From Dactylosporangium sp. AC04546 (lineage in GTDB: Bacteria; Actinomycetota; Actinomycetes; Mycobacteriales; Micromonosporaceae), in the NCBI RefSeq assembly GCF_022095675.1, contig NZ_JAHYSG010000014.1, positions 62,001 through 126,000 on the forward strand: a stretch of 64,000 nucleotides of DNA. Reading direction: 5' to 3'. Shown piece after piece: positions 8,747-17,618 of this stretch (position 1 is the first letter of the stretch; each line of letters starts with the position of its first letter). The notes under the pieces were generated by a model. That model had not been told where the DNA came from. It was given only the letters and a program-made list of their open reading frames with translations, and made no database searches. Position numbers and translations under genes: made by a program.

Positions 8747-10222
8747 TTGTCTGCGATCGTCCGCGGCGCCCAACTTGCCCGCATGCTCAACGCCTGGCAG
8801 GTGGCGGTCGGGGTCCGCGGCCCGGCCGGCCGCCGGCCCGAGTACGTCGTGCTCGCCAACGCCGTGCGTGGCCTGCTCATCGACGGGCGGCTCGCCCTCG
8901 GGGTGCGGCTGCCGGCCGAGCGGGAGCTGGCCGCCGCGCTCGGCATCAGCCGGACCACGGTCACGGCCGCCTACCGTGAGCTGCGCGACAGCGGCCACAT
9001 CAGCAGCCGCCGCGGCGCCGGCAGCTGGACCGCGCTGCCCGCCGGGCACCGCGTCGGCACGTCGGGGCTGTGGACGCCGAGCGACGACGCCGACCTCATC
9101 GACCTCGGCTGCGCCGCGCTGCCCGCGCCGGTCGAGCTCACCGAGGCGGCCACCGAGGCGGTCGCCGACCTCGCGCCCTACGCGTGCGGCGCCGGCTACC
9201 AGCCGATGGGCCTGCTCGTGCTGCGCGAGGCGATCGCCCGCTGCTACACCGAGCGCGGCCTGCCCACCGAGCCCGACCAGGTGATGGTCACCGGCGGCGT
9301 GCAGCAGGCGCTCGACCTGCTGCTGCGGCTGCTCGTGGCGCCCGGCCAGCGCGCCCTGGTGGAGACGCCGACCTATCCCAACGCATTGAGCGCGTTCACC
9401 GCCAGCCGCGCCCGGGTGAGCGCCTACGCGATCGGTCCCGACGGGTGGGACGAGGATCTGCTGCTGTCGACGGTACGGGCGGCGCAGGCGCGGGTCGCGT
9501 ACCTCATCCCCGACTTCCACAACCCGACCGGCCACCTCATGGAGACGTCGCTGCGCGAGCGGCTCCCGTCGGCGGCGCACGCCGCCGGCACCGACCTGAT
9601 CATCGACGAGTCGTTCCACGATCTGGCGCTCGACCTGGACGTGGATGGGGTCGAGATGCCGCCGTCGGTCGCCGCGTTCGACCGCTCCGCGCGGGTGCTC
9701 ACGATCGGCGGCATGAGCAAGGCCTACTGGGGCGGCCTGCGGATCGGCTGGGTCCGCGGCGCCGCGCCGCTCATCGCCCGGCTCGCCGCGGCCCGGGTCG
9801 GCGTCGACATGGCCTCGCCGGTCCTCGACCAGCTCGTCGCGACCCGGCTGCTGCAGCGCCGCGACGCGATCGTCAGCGCGCGCCGCAAGCAGCTGCTCGT
9901 CCAGCGCGACACGCTCGCCGCGGCGCTGCGGGCGGAGCTGCCCGAGTGGCGGTTCGTGCTGCCGCGCGGCGGGCTCGTGCTGTGGGTGGAGCTCGACGCG
10001 CCGGTGTCCAGCGCGCTGGCCCGGGCGGCGGAGGAGCTCGGCGTGCGGATCGCGCCCGGGCCGCGGTTCGGGGCGGACGGGACGATGGAGCGGTTCCTGC
10101 GGATGCCGTACGCGCTGCCCGAGGACACCCTCGTCGAGGCGGTGCGGCGGCTGGCGTCGGCGCGGGCCGACCTGGACCGGCCGCGCCGGCACTCCTGGTC
10201 GGCCCCGGCCGTGGTGGCCTGA
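8747..10222 (+). CDS. MocR/GntR-aminotransferase regulator (YczR-like)
   Basis: 491 residues. A GntR-type winged HTH (about residues 35-100; LPAERELAAALGISRTTVTAAY) is fused to a fold-type I aminotransferase-like domain (about 120-480) with NPTGHLM, IIDESFHD and the PLP-lysine motif IGGMSKAYWGGLRIGW. Proteins of this kind act as regulators rather than enzymes. The start is TTG 8747 with AAGGGGGA 5-12 bp upstream. It is divergent from yczE, which it presumably controls. Which ligand it senses besides PLP is unknown. Confidence 0.9.
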   Translation: MSAIVRGAQLARMLNAWQVAVGVRGPAGRRPEYVVLANAVRGLLIDGRLALGVRLPAERELAAALGISRTTVTAAYRELRDSGHISSRRGAGSWTALPAGHRVGTSGLWTPSDDADLIDLGCAALPAPVELTEAATEAVADLAPYACGAGYQPMGLLVLREAIARCYTERGLPTEPDQVMVTGGVQQALDLLLRLLVAPGQRALVETPTYPNALSAFTASRARVSAYAIGPDGWDEDLLLSTVRAAQARVAYLIPDFHNPTGHLMETSLRERLPSAAHAAGTDLIIDESFHDLALDLDVDGVEMPPSVAAFDRSARVLTIGGMSKAYWGGLRIGWVRGAAPLIARLAAARVGVDMASPVLDQLVATRLLQRRDAIVSARRKQLLVQRDTLAAALRAELPEWRFVLPRGGLVLWVELDAPVSSALARAAEELGVRIAPGPRFGADGTMERFLRMPYALPEDTLVEAVRRLASARADLDRPRRHSWSAPAVVA

Positions 10223-10239
10223 TCCCTGTCTCTATCAGC

Positions 10240-10279
10240 GTCGTGGCCCCCGGGAGTGGCGGCTTCCGGGGACCACGAC
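10240..10279. terminator. Hairpin between convergent MocR and fadD genes
   Basis: GTCGTGGCCCCCGG (10240-10253) pairs with CCGGGGACCACGAC (10266-10279) with one mismatch and a 12-nt loop. It lies between the stop of the MocR gene and the stop of the converging acyl-CoA ligase, so it likely terminates both. The GGGGACCAC core resembles that of the larger inverted repeat at 5526-5600. Confidence 0.7.
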
Positions 10280-10293
10280 ACTGTGGGGTGTGA

Positions 10294-12138
10294 TTAGAGC
10301 TCCGCGAGCGACCCGGTGTACATGCGCTCGATGTCCTGGGCGAACGACTTCTCCACGGCCCGGCGCTTGACCTTGAGCGACGGCGTCAGCTCGCCGTCCT
10401 CGATGGACAGGTCGCGGGCCAGGATGCTGAACTTCTTCACCGTCTCCCAGCGGTTGAGCTTGGTGTTGAGCTCGGTGATGTAGCCCTCGACGAGGTCGTG
10501 CGCCTCCTTGGAGGCGGCGATCTCCTCGTACGGCTTGCCGGCCAGCGGGGTGCCCTCGGCCCAGCCCTTGATCGCGTCGGGGTCGAGCGTGATCAGCATC
10601 GTCACGTAGTTGCGGGCCTGGCCGACGACGACCGCCTGCGAGGTGTAGGGGCAGACCGACTTGAACAGGCCCTCGATGTAGCTGGGCGCGACGTACTTGC
10701 CGCCCGAGGTCTTGATGAGGTCCTTCTTGCGGTCGGTGATGCGCAGGTAGCCCTGGTCGTCGAACTCGCCGATGTCGCCGGTCCGGAACCAGCCGTCCTC
10801 GGTGAACGCGGCGGCCGTCTCGTCGGGCAGGTTGTGGTACCCCCGCATGATCGGCGTGCCCTTGAGCAGGACCTCGCCGTCGGTGTCGAGCTTGGCCTGC
10901 AGGTCGCCGAGCGCCTGGCCGACCGTGCCGATGCGGGGGCCCTCCTCGCGGTTGACGAAGGAGCCGGCCGATGTCTCGGTCAGGCCGTAGCCCTCCAGGA
11001 TCGGCAGGCCGGCGGCGAAGAAGAACTCGCCGATCTCCTTCGACAGCGGCGCGGAGCCGGAGACCATGCAACGCATCCGGCCGCCGAGGCGGGCCCGCAG
11101 CTTGCTGAACACGAGCTTGTCGGCGATCCCGGCCTGCAGCTTGAGCAGGCCGCCGGGCTGGCGGCCGGCCAGCCGCTCGGCCGAGGCCTGCTTCCCGACG
11201 CCGACCGCCCAGGTGAAGATCTTCCACTTCGCGCCGCCGTCGGCCTGCGCGCCGGTGACGACCCGGTTGTAGACCTTCTCGAAGACCCGCGGGGCCGAGC
11301 ACATGAGCGTCGGGCGGATCTTGCCGAGGTTGTCGATCAGCTTGTCGACGCGGCCGTCGACGTACGTGGGCAGGCCCACGTACACGATCCCGCACAGCAG
11401 CGTCTTGCCGAACGAGTGGGAGAGGGGGAGCCAGAGGTACTGCAGGTCGTCCGGGTTGAGCAGGCCGATGTCGTTCTGCGTGCGCCCCTGCCAGACCCAG
11501 CCGGCGTGCAGCAGCTCGACGCCCTTGGGCCGGCCGGTGGTGCCGGACGTGTAGATCAGGGTGGCCAGCTGGTCGGGCTGGATGGCCTCGACGATCCGGT
11601 CGATGAGCTGCGGGTCCGCTTCGATCGCGGCCCGGCCCTTGGCTTCGAGGTCGGCCAGGCTGAGCGTCGGGGTGCCCTCGTCGCCGGTCGGGGCGCCGTC
11701 GATGAGCACGATCGCGACCAGGTCGGGCAGCGCCGCGCCGTCGACCTTGGCGGCCTGCTCCGCGTTCTCGGCGAAGAGCACCTTGGAGCCGGAGTCCTGG
11801 ACGATGTAGACGGCGTCCTCGGGCTCGGTCGTGGGGTACACCGTCGTGGTGGCCGCACCGGCGAGCATGATGCCGAGGTCGGCGAGGATCCAGTCGAGCC
11901 GGGTGCCGGCGAGCACGCCGACCCGGTCCTCGGGCTGGACGCCGAGCGTGGTCAGGCCGGCGCCGATGGCCCGGGCGCGCTCGTCGACCTGCCGCCAGGT
12001 GAGCCAGACGGGGTCGCCGGCGTCGCCGGGGGCGGGGCTGCCGAACGCGGGTTTGTCGGGGGTCTCGGCCACGCGGTGCAGGAACATGTCCGGGATCGAG
12101 CGGTACGGCAGTTCGAGCCGCTGCTGGGTCTGGGTCAT
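10294..12138 (-). CDS. Long-chain acyl-CoA synthetase (FadD15 type)
   Basis: 614-residue AMP-forming ligase that activates fatty acids to acyl-CoA. The P-loop-like A3 motif YTSGTTGRPKGVEL (near residue 200), the YGLTETSAG motif and the C-terminal GWFRTGDIG with RITDRKKDLIKTSGGKYVAP are all present, so the adenylation core is complete. Length and the N-terminal RSIPDMFLHRVAE resemble the actinobacterial FadD15/AMP-dependent long-chain group. The ATG is preceded by GGAGG. It appears monocistronic. Confidence 0.92.
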   Translation of the reverse strand: MTQTQQRLELPYRSIPDMFLHRVAETPDKPAFGSPAPGDAGDPVWLTWRQVDERARAIGAGLTTLGVQPEDRVGVLAGTRLDWILADLGIMLAGAATTTVYPTTEPEDAVYIVQDSGSKVLFAENAEQAAKVDGAALPDLVAIVLIDGAPTGDEGTPTLSLADLEAKGRAAIEADPQLIDRIVEAIQPDQLATLIYTSGTTGRPKGVELLHAGWVWQGRTQNDIGLLNPDDLQYLWLPLSHSFGKTLLCGIVYVGLPTYVDGRVDKLIDNLGKIRPTLMCSAPRVFEKVYNRVVTGAQADGGAKWKIFTWAVGVGKQASAERLAGRQPGGLLKLQAGIADKLVFSKLRARLGGRMRCMVSGSAPLSKEIGEFFFAAGLPILEGYGLTETSAGSFVNREEGPRIGTVGQALGDLQAKLDTDGEVLLKGTPIMRGYHNLPDETAAAFTEDGWFRTGDIGEFDDQGYLRITDRKKDLIKTSGGKYVAPSYIEGLFKSVCPYTSQAVVVGQARNYVTMLITLDPDAIKGWAEGTPLAGKPYEEIAASKEAHDLVEGYITELNTKLNRWETVKKFSILARDLSIEDGELTPSLKVKRRAVEKSFAQDIERMYTGSLAEL

Positions 12139-12194
12139 GTCGGTCGGCCTCCGAGCCAGGCTTGGACGAGCGCGTGACTGTCGTCACGTGCTGT

Positions 12195-12215
12195 CGGTTA
12201 CCAGACGGTAAACCG
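12195..12215. promoter_or_regulatory. Possible operator upstream of the acyl-CoA ligase
   Basis: CGGTTACC-AGA-CGGTAAACCG is a near-palindrome (one extra base in the right arm) about 57-77 bp upstream of the acyl-CoA ligase start. It lies in a short AT-richer island; another GTTACCGG half-site occurs at 12234. A TetR-type fatty-acid regulator would fit, but none is encoded nearby. Confidence 0.3.
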
Positions 12216-12269
12216 TCGATCCCGTTACCGGCTAGACCCGAAACCGAAACGTGTTCTCCTTGTCGGTTG

Positions 12270-12893
12270 TCACAGTCCCAGGTGTGCGGTCCGGAGTCTT
12301 TCGCGTGTCTCGGTGGGGCCGTCGATCTCCACCCGGGCGTGCTCCTGGCGGCCCGTGAAGAACAGGAGCAGCTCGCCGGGGGCGCCGGTGACCGTGACCT
12401 CGGCGCCGCCGCGGCCGACCCGGGTGCCCTCGTGACCGGAAATATCGACGATGATCGTGGCCGGGAAGCGGCGGGCGCTGAGCCGGGCCGACGCCTTGGT
12501 GCGGCCCGCGAGTGCGGCTTCGTAGGAAACTGGTAGATCGCGTGGGGTCCAGCCGGGCTGGGCGCGGCGGATGTCCTCGTGGTGGATGAAGTACTCGACG
12601 AGGTTCATCGCCTCGTCCGCTCCTGTGAGACGCAGCCAGGCGGGCGTCGTGCGGACCTTCTCGACGAGCGCGGCGTAGTCGCCTTCCGCGAGTCTCCGCT
12701 GGACGCGCTGGGTGTGGCCGGCGAGGGGCTTCAGCAGGATGCCGGCGGCGGCGTCGGGGCGGCGTTCGCGCAGCACCAGGTGCGCGGCGAGGTCACGGGT
12801 GGCCCAGCCGGCGCAGAGCGTGGGCGCGTCGGGGCCGGCGGCGAGCAGCGAGTCGGCGAGCGCCGCGCGCTCGGCGCGGGCGAAGGCGGTCAT
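12270..12893 (-). CDS. DinB/maleylpyruvate isomerase-like protein (TIGR03085 type)
   Basis: 207 residues. The N-terminal four-helix DinB-like domain contains the conserved LCAGWATRDLAAHLVLRERRPDAAAG and a later EYFIHHEDIRRAQP; His residues in these blocks are the usual metal ligands of this superfamily. The architecture matches the actinobacterial TIGR03085 family, whose substrate is unknown; mycothiol- or thiol-dependent chemistry is proposed for relatives. A TAGCGT hexamer 7 bp before the ATG implies a leaderless transcript. It is divergent from the ABC exporter at 12976. Confidence 0.82.
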   Translation of the reverse strand: MTAFARAERAALADSLLAAGPDAPTLCAGWATRDLAAHLVLRERRPDAAAGILLKPLAGHTQRVQRRLAEGDYAALVEKVRTTPAWLRLTGADEAMNLVEYFIHHEDIRRAQPGWTPRDLPVSYEAALAGRTKASARLSARRFPATIIVDISGHEGTRVGRGGAEVTVTGAPGELLLFFTGRQEHARVEIDGPTETRERLRTAHLGL

Positions 12894-12975
12894 GTGCGTA
12901 ACGCTAGACCCGTTTTTGTCGGTGGGTCTCTGTAAGGTTGCCCTGCGGCGTTGACGACTTACCCGGGGGGCGGAC

Positions 12976-14832
12976 GTGACCAGTGGCAAGGTGCTCCTGA
13001 AGGGACTGCGGGTCCTGGGGCACGCCATCCGTGACGAGCCTCACATGTTCGCCATCTCGGTCGTGGGCAGTGTGCTGTTCAGCCTGCTGACGATCGCGAC
13101 CGCGTTCGTCTCCGGCGCCGTCGTCGGCAGGGTCGCGGTCCCCGCCATCGACGCCCGTCACGTCGTCGCCGGGTCCCTCGCGCTCGGCGCCTCCGCCGTC
13201 CTCGCGGTCAGCCTCGGCAAGATCGTCGGCATCGTCGCCCGGCGGCTCGGGGCCGGCGCGATGCAGTTCAACCTCCAGGCGCGCTACCGGCGAGCGGTGA
13301 CCCGCCGCTACCTGCGCCTGCCGCTCGCCTGGCACCAGCGGCACGCCACCGGCACCCTGCTGTCCAATGCCAACGCCGACGTCGAGTCCGCGTGGTATCC
13401 GATCGCGCCGTTCCCGTTCGCGGTCGGCACGGTCGTCATGCTCGTCGCCGCCGTCGTCTCGCTCTTCGTCACCGACTGGGCCATGGCCCTCGTCGGCGTC
13501 GCCATCTTCCCGGCGCTGCTCGGCGTCAACGTCGCCTACTCGCGGCGGATGGCGCCGCGTGTCGCCACCGCGCAGCAGCTGCGGGCCGACGTCAGTGCCG
13601 TCGCGCACGAGAGCTTCGACGGCGCCCTGGTCGTCAAGACCATGGGCCGCGAGGCGGCGGAGACCGAGCGGTTCGCCGCCAAGGCCGCCGAGCTGCGCGA
13701 CGCCACCATCCGGGTCGGCCGGGTGCGGGCCATGTTCGACCCGGTCCTCGACGCGCTGCCGAGCGTCGGCACGCTCATCGTGCTCGTCGTCGGCGCCTGG
13801 CGGTTCCGGTCCGGCGCGGTCGGCGTCTCCGAGGTCGTCAGCGTGACGTTCCTGTTCACCGTGCTCGCGTTCCCCGTCCGGGCGATCGGCTGGGTCCTCG
13901 CCGAGCTGCCCCGCAGCGTCGTCGGCTGGGAGCGCATCCGCCACGTCCTCGACGCCGAGGGCGACACCGTCTACGGCGCGACCGAGCTCACCGACGCGCA
14001 GAAGCCGGCGGCGCTGCGCTTCGACGACGTCCACTTCGCCTACCGCGACAGCGACGGCGACCGGGCCGCCGACGTCCTCAGCGGGGTCACGTTCGACGTC
14101 CCGGCCGGGCGCACGGTCGCCCTCGTCGGGCCGACCGGGTCCGGCAAGTCGACCATCGCGGCGCTCGCCGCGCGGCTCGTCGACGCCGACACCGGGTCGG
14201 TGTCGCTCGACGGCGTCGACGTGCGCGAGCTGACCCAGGACTCGCTGGTGCGCACCGCGGCGCTGGTCGCGCAGGTGCCGTTCGTCTTCGACGACACGGT
14301 CCGCGGCAACATCACGCTCGACCGGCCGGGCGCCGGCGACGACGCCGCGTGGGCGGCGCTGCGCCTCGCCCAGGCCGACGGGTTCGTCGAGAAGCTCGCC
14401 GACGGGCTCGGCACCACGGTCGGCGAGCGCGGCGCGTCGCTGTCCGGCGGCCAGCGGCAGCGACTCACGATCGCCCGGGCCCTCGCCGGCGCGCCGCGGC
14501 TGCTCATCCTCGACGACGCGACCAGCGCCGTCGACCCGCGCGTCGAGGCGGCGATCCTCGCCGCGCTGCGCCGCGACGACGCCCAGCAGGCGTCGATCCT
14601 CGTCGTCGCCTACCGTCGGGCCACGATCGCCCTCGCCGACGAGGTCGTCTACGTCGAGCGCGGCCGGGTCGTCGCCCGGGGCACCCACCAGGAGCTGCTG
14701 GCCACCGTGCCCGGCTACGCCGACCTGGTGACCGCATACGAGAAGGCCGAGGCCGAGCGGGAGCGCGAGCACCCGTTCGACGAGGGCGTGCTCGACGATG
14801 GTGTGCTCGACGAGGGGAGCGTGACCGCGTGA
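12976..14832 (+). CDS. ABC exporter half, degenerate ATP site
   Basis: 618 residues: a six-helix type IV exporter membrane domain (about 20-320) and an ATP-binding domain (about 345-590). Walker A GPTGSGKST is near residue 385 and signature LSGGQRQR near 488. The residue after Walker B is Asp, not Glu (LLILDDATSAVD), and the H-loop His is replaced by Tyr (VVAYRRATI, near 546). These are the hallmarks of the non-catalytic partner in heterodimeric exporters such as TM287/288. The next gene is the partner. The acidic tail ends with GVLDDGVLDEGS. Substrate unknown. Confidence 0.93.
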   Translation: MTSGKVLLKGLRVLGHAIRDEPHMFAISVVGSVLFSLLTIATAFVSGAVVGRVAVPAIDARHVVAGSLALGASAVLAVSLGKIVGIVARRLGAGAMQFNLQARYRRAVTRRYLRLPLAWHQRHATGTLLSNANADVESAWYPIAPFPFAVGTVVMLVAAVVSLFVTDWAMALVGVAIFPALLGVNVAYSRRMAPRVATAQQLRADVSAVAHESFDGALVVKTMGREAAETERFAAKAAELRDATIRVGRVRAMFDPVLDALPSVGTLIVLVVGAWRFRSGAVGVSEVVSVTFLFTVLAFPVRAIGWVLAELPRSVVGWERIRHVLDAEGDTVYGATELTDAQKPAALRFDDVHFAYRDSDGDRAADVLSGVTFDVPAGRTVALVGPTGSGKSTIAALAARLVDADTGSVSLDGVDVRELTQDSLVRTAALVAQVPFVFDDTVRGNITLDRPGAGDDAAWAALRLAQADGFVEKLADGLGTTVGERGASLSGGQRQRLTIARALAGAPRLLILDDATSAVDPRVEAAILAALRRDDAQQASILVVAYRRATIALADEVVYVERGRVVARGTHQELLATVPGYADLVTAYEKAEAEREREHPFDEGVLDDGVLDEGSVTA

Positions 14833-16610
14833 CGGCCGCAGTGTCCACGGAGGTCCCGGCGACCCGGATGGGGGTGCTGCGGCGCGGGCTCGCGCTGTCG
14901 CCCGAGCTGTTCACCGGCCTGGCCGGCACCCTCGGCCTGGCCGTGCTGGCCACCGCCGGGCGGGTCGCCGTGCCGGTCGCCATCCAGCAGGGCATCGACC
15001 GGGGCCTGCTCGCCGACGGCGGCCCCGACCTCGGCGTGATCTCCCTCGTCGTGACGGTCACCGCCGGCGTGCTGATGCTGACGATGGTCTGCGCCTACCT
15101 CATGAACGTGCGGCTGTTCACGGTCAGCGAGACCGCGCTGGCCGGCATCCGCGTGCGCACGTTCCGGCACATCCACAACCTGTCGATGCTGCACCAGCAG
15201 TCGGAGCGGCGCGGCGCGCTCGTCTCGCGGGTCACCGGCGACGTCGACCAGATCAGCCAGTTCCTGCAGTTCGGCGGCCTGCTGTTCATCCTCAGCGTCG
15301 GCCAGCTCACCGTCACCACGGCCGTCATGCTGGTCTACTCCTGGCAGCTCACGCTCGTCGTCATCGCCGCCTTCGCGCCGCTCATCGTCGTCGTGCGGAT
15401 CTTCCAGCGCCGCCTCAGCGTCCTCTACCTCCAGGTGCGCGAGAGCGTCGGCACCATGCTCGGCGTCATCGCCGAGAGCGTCGTCGGCGCGCCGGTCGTG
15501 CGGGCCTACGGCATCCAGCGCCGCACCGCCGACCGGCTCGACACGGCCATCGACCGCAACCGGCGCATGCAGTTCCGGGCCCAGACCAACAACGTGACCA
15601 GCATGGGCTTCGGCGAGCTGGCCGCCGGCCTGGCCCTCGCCGGCGTGATCGTCGCCGGCACCATCCTCGGCGCCGACGACCAGCTCACCGCCGGCCAGCT
15701 CACCGCGTTCCTGTTCCTGGCCACGCTGTTCGTCCAGCCGGTCCAGGTCGCGACGGAGGTGCTCAACGAGGCGCAGAACGCGATCGCCGGCTGGCGCCGC
15801 GTCCTCGACGTCATCGAGACCGAGCCCGACGTGGCCGACCCGGCCGACGCCGGCCGCGACCTGCCCGAGGGTCCGGTCGACGTCACCTTCGAGCACGTCC
15901 ACTTCGCCTATCCGGGCGGCCCCGAGGTCCTCACCGACGTCGACCTCACGGTCCGGGCCCGCACCCGCGTCGCCGTCGTCGGCGAGACCGGCAGCGGCAA
16001 GACGACGTTCGCGAAGCTGCTGACCCGCCTGATGGACCCGACGACCGGCCGCGTCCTGCTCTCCGGCGTCCCGATCCCGCAGGTGCGCTTCGACTCCCTG
16101 CGCCGCCGCGTCGTCATGGTCCCGCAGGACGGCTTCCTCTTCGACGCCACGGTCGCCGACAACGTCCGCTTCGCCCGCCCCGACCTGAGCGACGTCGACC
16201 TCGAGCTGGCGTTCACCGAGCTCGGCCTGATCGACTGGGTGGAGTCGCTGTCCGAGGGCCTGCACACCGAGGTTGGCGAGCGCGGCGAGGCCCTGTCGGT
16301 GGGCGAGCGCCAGCTGGTGGCCCTGGCCCGCGCGTACGTCGCCGACCCCGACCTGCTGGTCCTCGACGAGGCGACGAGTGCGGTCGACCCGGCCACGGAG
16401 GTCCGCCTGCAGCGCACCCTGGACGCGGTGACCCGCGGCCGCACGACGATCGCGATCGCCCACCGCCTGTCGACGGCCCAGTCCGCGGACGAGGTCATCG
16501 TGGTCGACCGCGGCCACGTCGTCCAACGCGGCCCCCACGCGACCCTGGTCGCCGAGGAGGGCTCGATCTACGCCCGCCTGTACGCAAGCTGGCTCGAACA
16601 AACCCGCTAA
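14829..16610 (+). CDS. ABC exporter half, consensus ATP site
   Basis: 593 residues, membrane domain followed by an ATPase domain. Walker A GETGSGKTT, Walker B LLVLDEATSAVD with the catalytic Glu (near 511), and the H-loop AIAHRLST are canonical, but the signature is LSVGERQ instead of LSGGQ (near 490). This complements the first half: in a head-to-tail dimer this deviant signature would pair with the degenerate Walker site of the partner, leaving one competent site. GTG 14829 overlaps the upstream stop by 4 bp, so the two are co-translated. Confidence 0.94.
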   Translation: MTAAVSTEVPATRMGVLRRGLALSPELFTGLAGTLGLAVLATAGRVAVPVAIQQGIDRGLLADGGPDLGVISLVVTVTAGVLMLTMVCAYLMNVRLFTVSETALAGIRVRTFRHIHNLSMLHQQSERRGALVSRVTGDVDQISQFLQFGGLLFILSVGQLTVTTAVMLVYSWQLTLVVIAAFAPLIVVVRIFQRRLSVLYLQVRESVGTMLGVIAESVVGAPVVRAYGIQRRTADRLDTAIDRNRRMQFRAQTNNVTSMGFGELAAGLALAGVIVAGTILGADDQLTAGQLTAFLFLATLFVQPVQVATEVLNEAQNAIAGWRRVLDVIETEPDVADPADAGRDLPEGPVDVTFEHVHFAYPGGPEVLTDVDLTVRARTRVAVVGETGSGKTTFAKLLTRLMDPTTGRVLLSGVPIPQVRFDSLRRRVVMVPQDGFLFDATVADNVRFARPDLSDVDLELAFTELGLIDWVESLSEGLHTEVGERGEALSVGERQLVALARAYVADPDLLVLDEATSAVDPATEVRLQRTLDAVTRGRTTIAIAHRLSTAQSADEVIVVDRGHVVQRGPHATLVAEEGSIYARLYASWLEQTR

Positions 16611-16633
16611 CCGGGGCCCGGCTCGTCCGCGGG

Positions 16634-16687
16634 CCGGGCTTGTCCGTGGGGCCGGGCTTGTCCGTGGGGCCGGGCTTGTCCGTGGGG
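16634..16687 (+). repeat. Three perfect 18-bp tandem repeats
   Basis: CCGGGCTTGTCCGTGGGG is repeated head to tail three times (16634-16651, 16652-16669, 16670-16687), with a degenerate fourth copy just before it. A short stem CCCGGC (16617-16622)/GCCGGG (16633-16638) right after the ABC exporter stop may act as a terminator. The array is multiple-of-three in length and so opens reading frames by chance. Confidence 0.8.
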
Positions 16688-17014
16688 CGGGCTGTTCGCG
16701 CGGCCGGCTGCCTTCGGGCGTTGGTTGTTGGTGGGGCCTGGCTGTCGACGCGGCCCGGCTGTTTCCGCCGGCGCGCTGTCGCCGGGGTCTGGCTGTTCGC
16801 GCGGGTCGGGTGTCCTCGGGTCGGCCCTGGCCTGAGGTGTCCCGGCTGGTCTCGTCTCGGCTACATGCGCTCGGCCGCCTCGTTGATGTGGACGTTCGTT
16901 GCGTGGCAGCTGATTGCTTCCCGCGGTGGCTCCTGGCTCTCTCGCCGTCGCGCGCTGTCTGTGCCCGATATTTCGGATATTTACGGATCTGATCGAAGCG
17001 GTCGGCCTCCGCTT
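16688..17014. other. Non-coding stretch after the ABC exporter
   Basis: I find no gene here. The sequence is GC-rich with repeated GCGGCCGGCTG- and GGGGTCTGGCTGTTCGCG-like blocks that look like degenerated descendants of the neighbouring tandem repeat. An open frame running through it lacks a ribosome site and any recognisable domain. The last 60 bp become AT-richer before the nested palindrome. Confidence 0.5.
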
Positions 17015-17074
17015 TCCATGATCAAGGGAAGGATCTGGCTGCTATGACAGCCATATGTTTCCCTTGATCATGGA
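17015..17074. repeat. Nested palindrome, copy A of a dispersed element
   Basis: Outer arms TCCATGATCAAGGGAA (17015-17030) and TTCCCTTGATCATGGA (17059-17074) are perfect 16-bp reverse complements. Inside lies a second perfect stem TGGCTG (17036-17041) and CAGCCA (17048-17053) with a 6-nt loop. The whole forms a near-continuous 60-nt hairpin. Related copies occur at 32014-32069 and 50775-50832. It may be a terminator for the upstream region or a REP/MITE-like element. Confidence 0.85.
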
Positions 17075-17150
17075 GGTCTAGAGCGCTCCGTGGTGGAGTT
17101 GTCACCTTTCCCGGGTGGTTCAGCCATGTCGATGGCCTACCCTCAGAAGC

Positions 17151-17588
17151 ATGGGTGCCGGGGGGCGCCGGTTCGTGCCGTTGCAGGTGCGGGTCGCGGT
17201 GACGGGGTTCAACGCTATCGGCGGGGTCATGCTCACGCTGACGCTCGCCGCGGTCGGGGTGCTGCTGTCCGGGATGCAGGTCGACCCGGCGCGGCAGGGG
17301 GGCACCGGATACCTCGACTTTGTCCTGTTCTTCAATGCCGTGCTCTTCCTGTTCCCGCTCGCGGTCGTGCTCGTGTTCCTCGGGGTGCGCATCAAGCGGG
17401 GGGAGCACTGGGCGTGGCTGGCGAGCCTGGTGTTCTGGGCGTTCGTCGGGACGATGGCGCCGCTGCTGACCTGGCTGCTGCCCGCCCCGACGCCGTTCGC
17501 GGTGGTGCCGGCCGTGTGCGCGGGCGGCCTGCTCGCGCTGCTGCTCACCCCGCAGGCGCGGACCCACTGCGCCGACGTGGACGACTAG
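17151..17588 (+). CDS. Four-helix membrane protein, unknown function
   Basis: 145 residues with four hydrophobic segments (GGVMLTLTLAAVGVLLSGM, FVLFFNAVLFLFPLAVVLVFL, WLASLVFWAFVGTMAPLLTWL, AVVPAVCAGGLLALLL) and a soluble acidic end with Cys near the C-terminus. ATG 17151 is chosen because TACCCT lies 7 bp upstream, a leaderless pattern; an in-frame upstream GTG/ATG lacks this. It converges on the TetR gene. No family recognised. Confidence 0.72.
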   Translation: MGAGGRRFVPLQVRVAVTGFNAIGGVMLTLTLAAVGVLLSGMQVDPARQGGTGYLDFVLFFNAVLFLFPLAVVLVFLGVRIKRGEHWAWLASLVFWAFVGTMAPLLTWLLPAPTPFAVVPAVCAGGLLALLLTPQARTHCADVDD

Positions 17589-17618
17589 GGGCGGCTCACA
17601 ACTCGGCCCGCCGCGGCC

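Noticed and set aside
16640..17047. 135-residue plus-strand frame starting with repeated SVGPGL
   Set aside because: It is generated by the 18-bp tandem repeat and unbiased filler, and ends within the nested palindrome; no homology or start signal.
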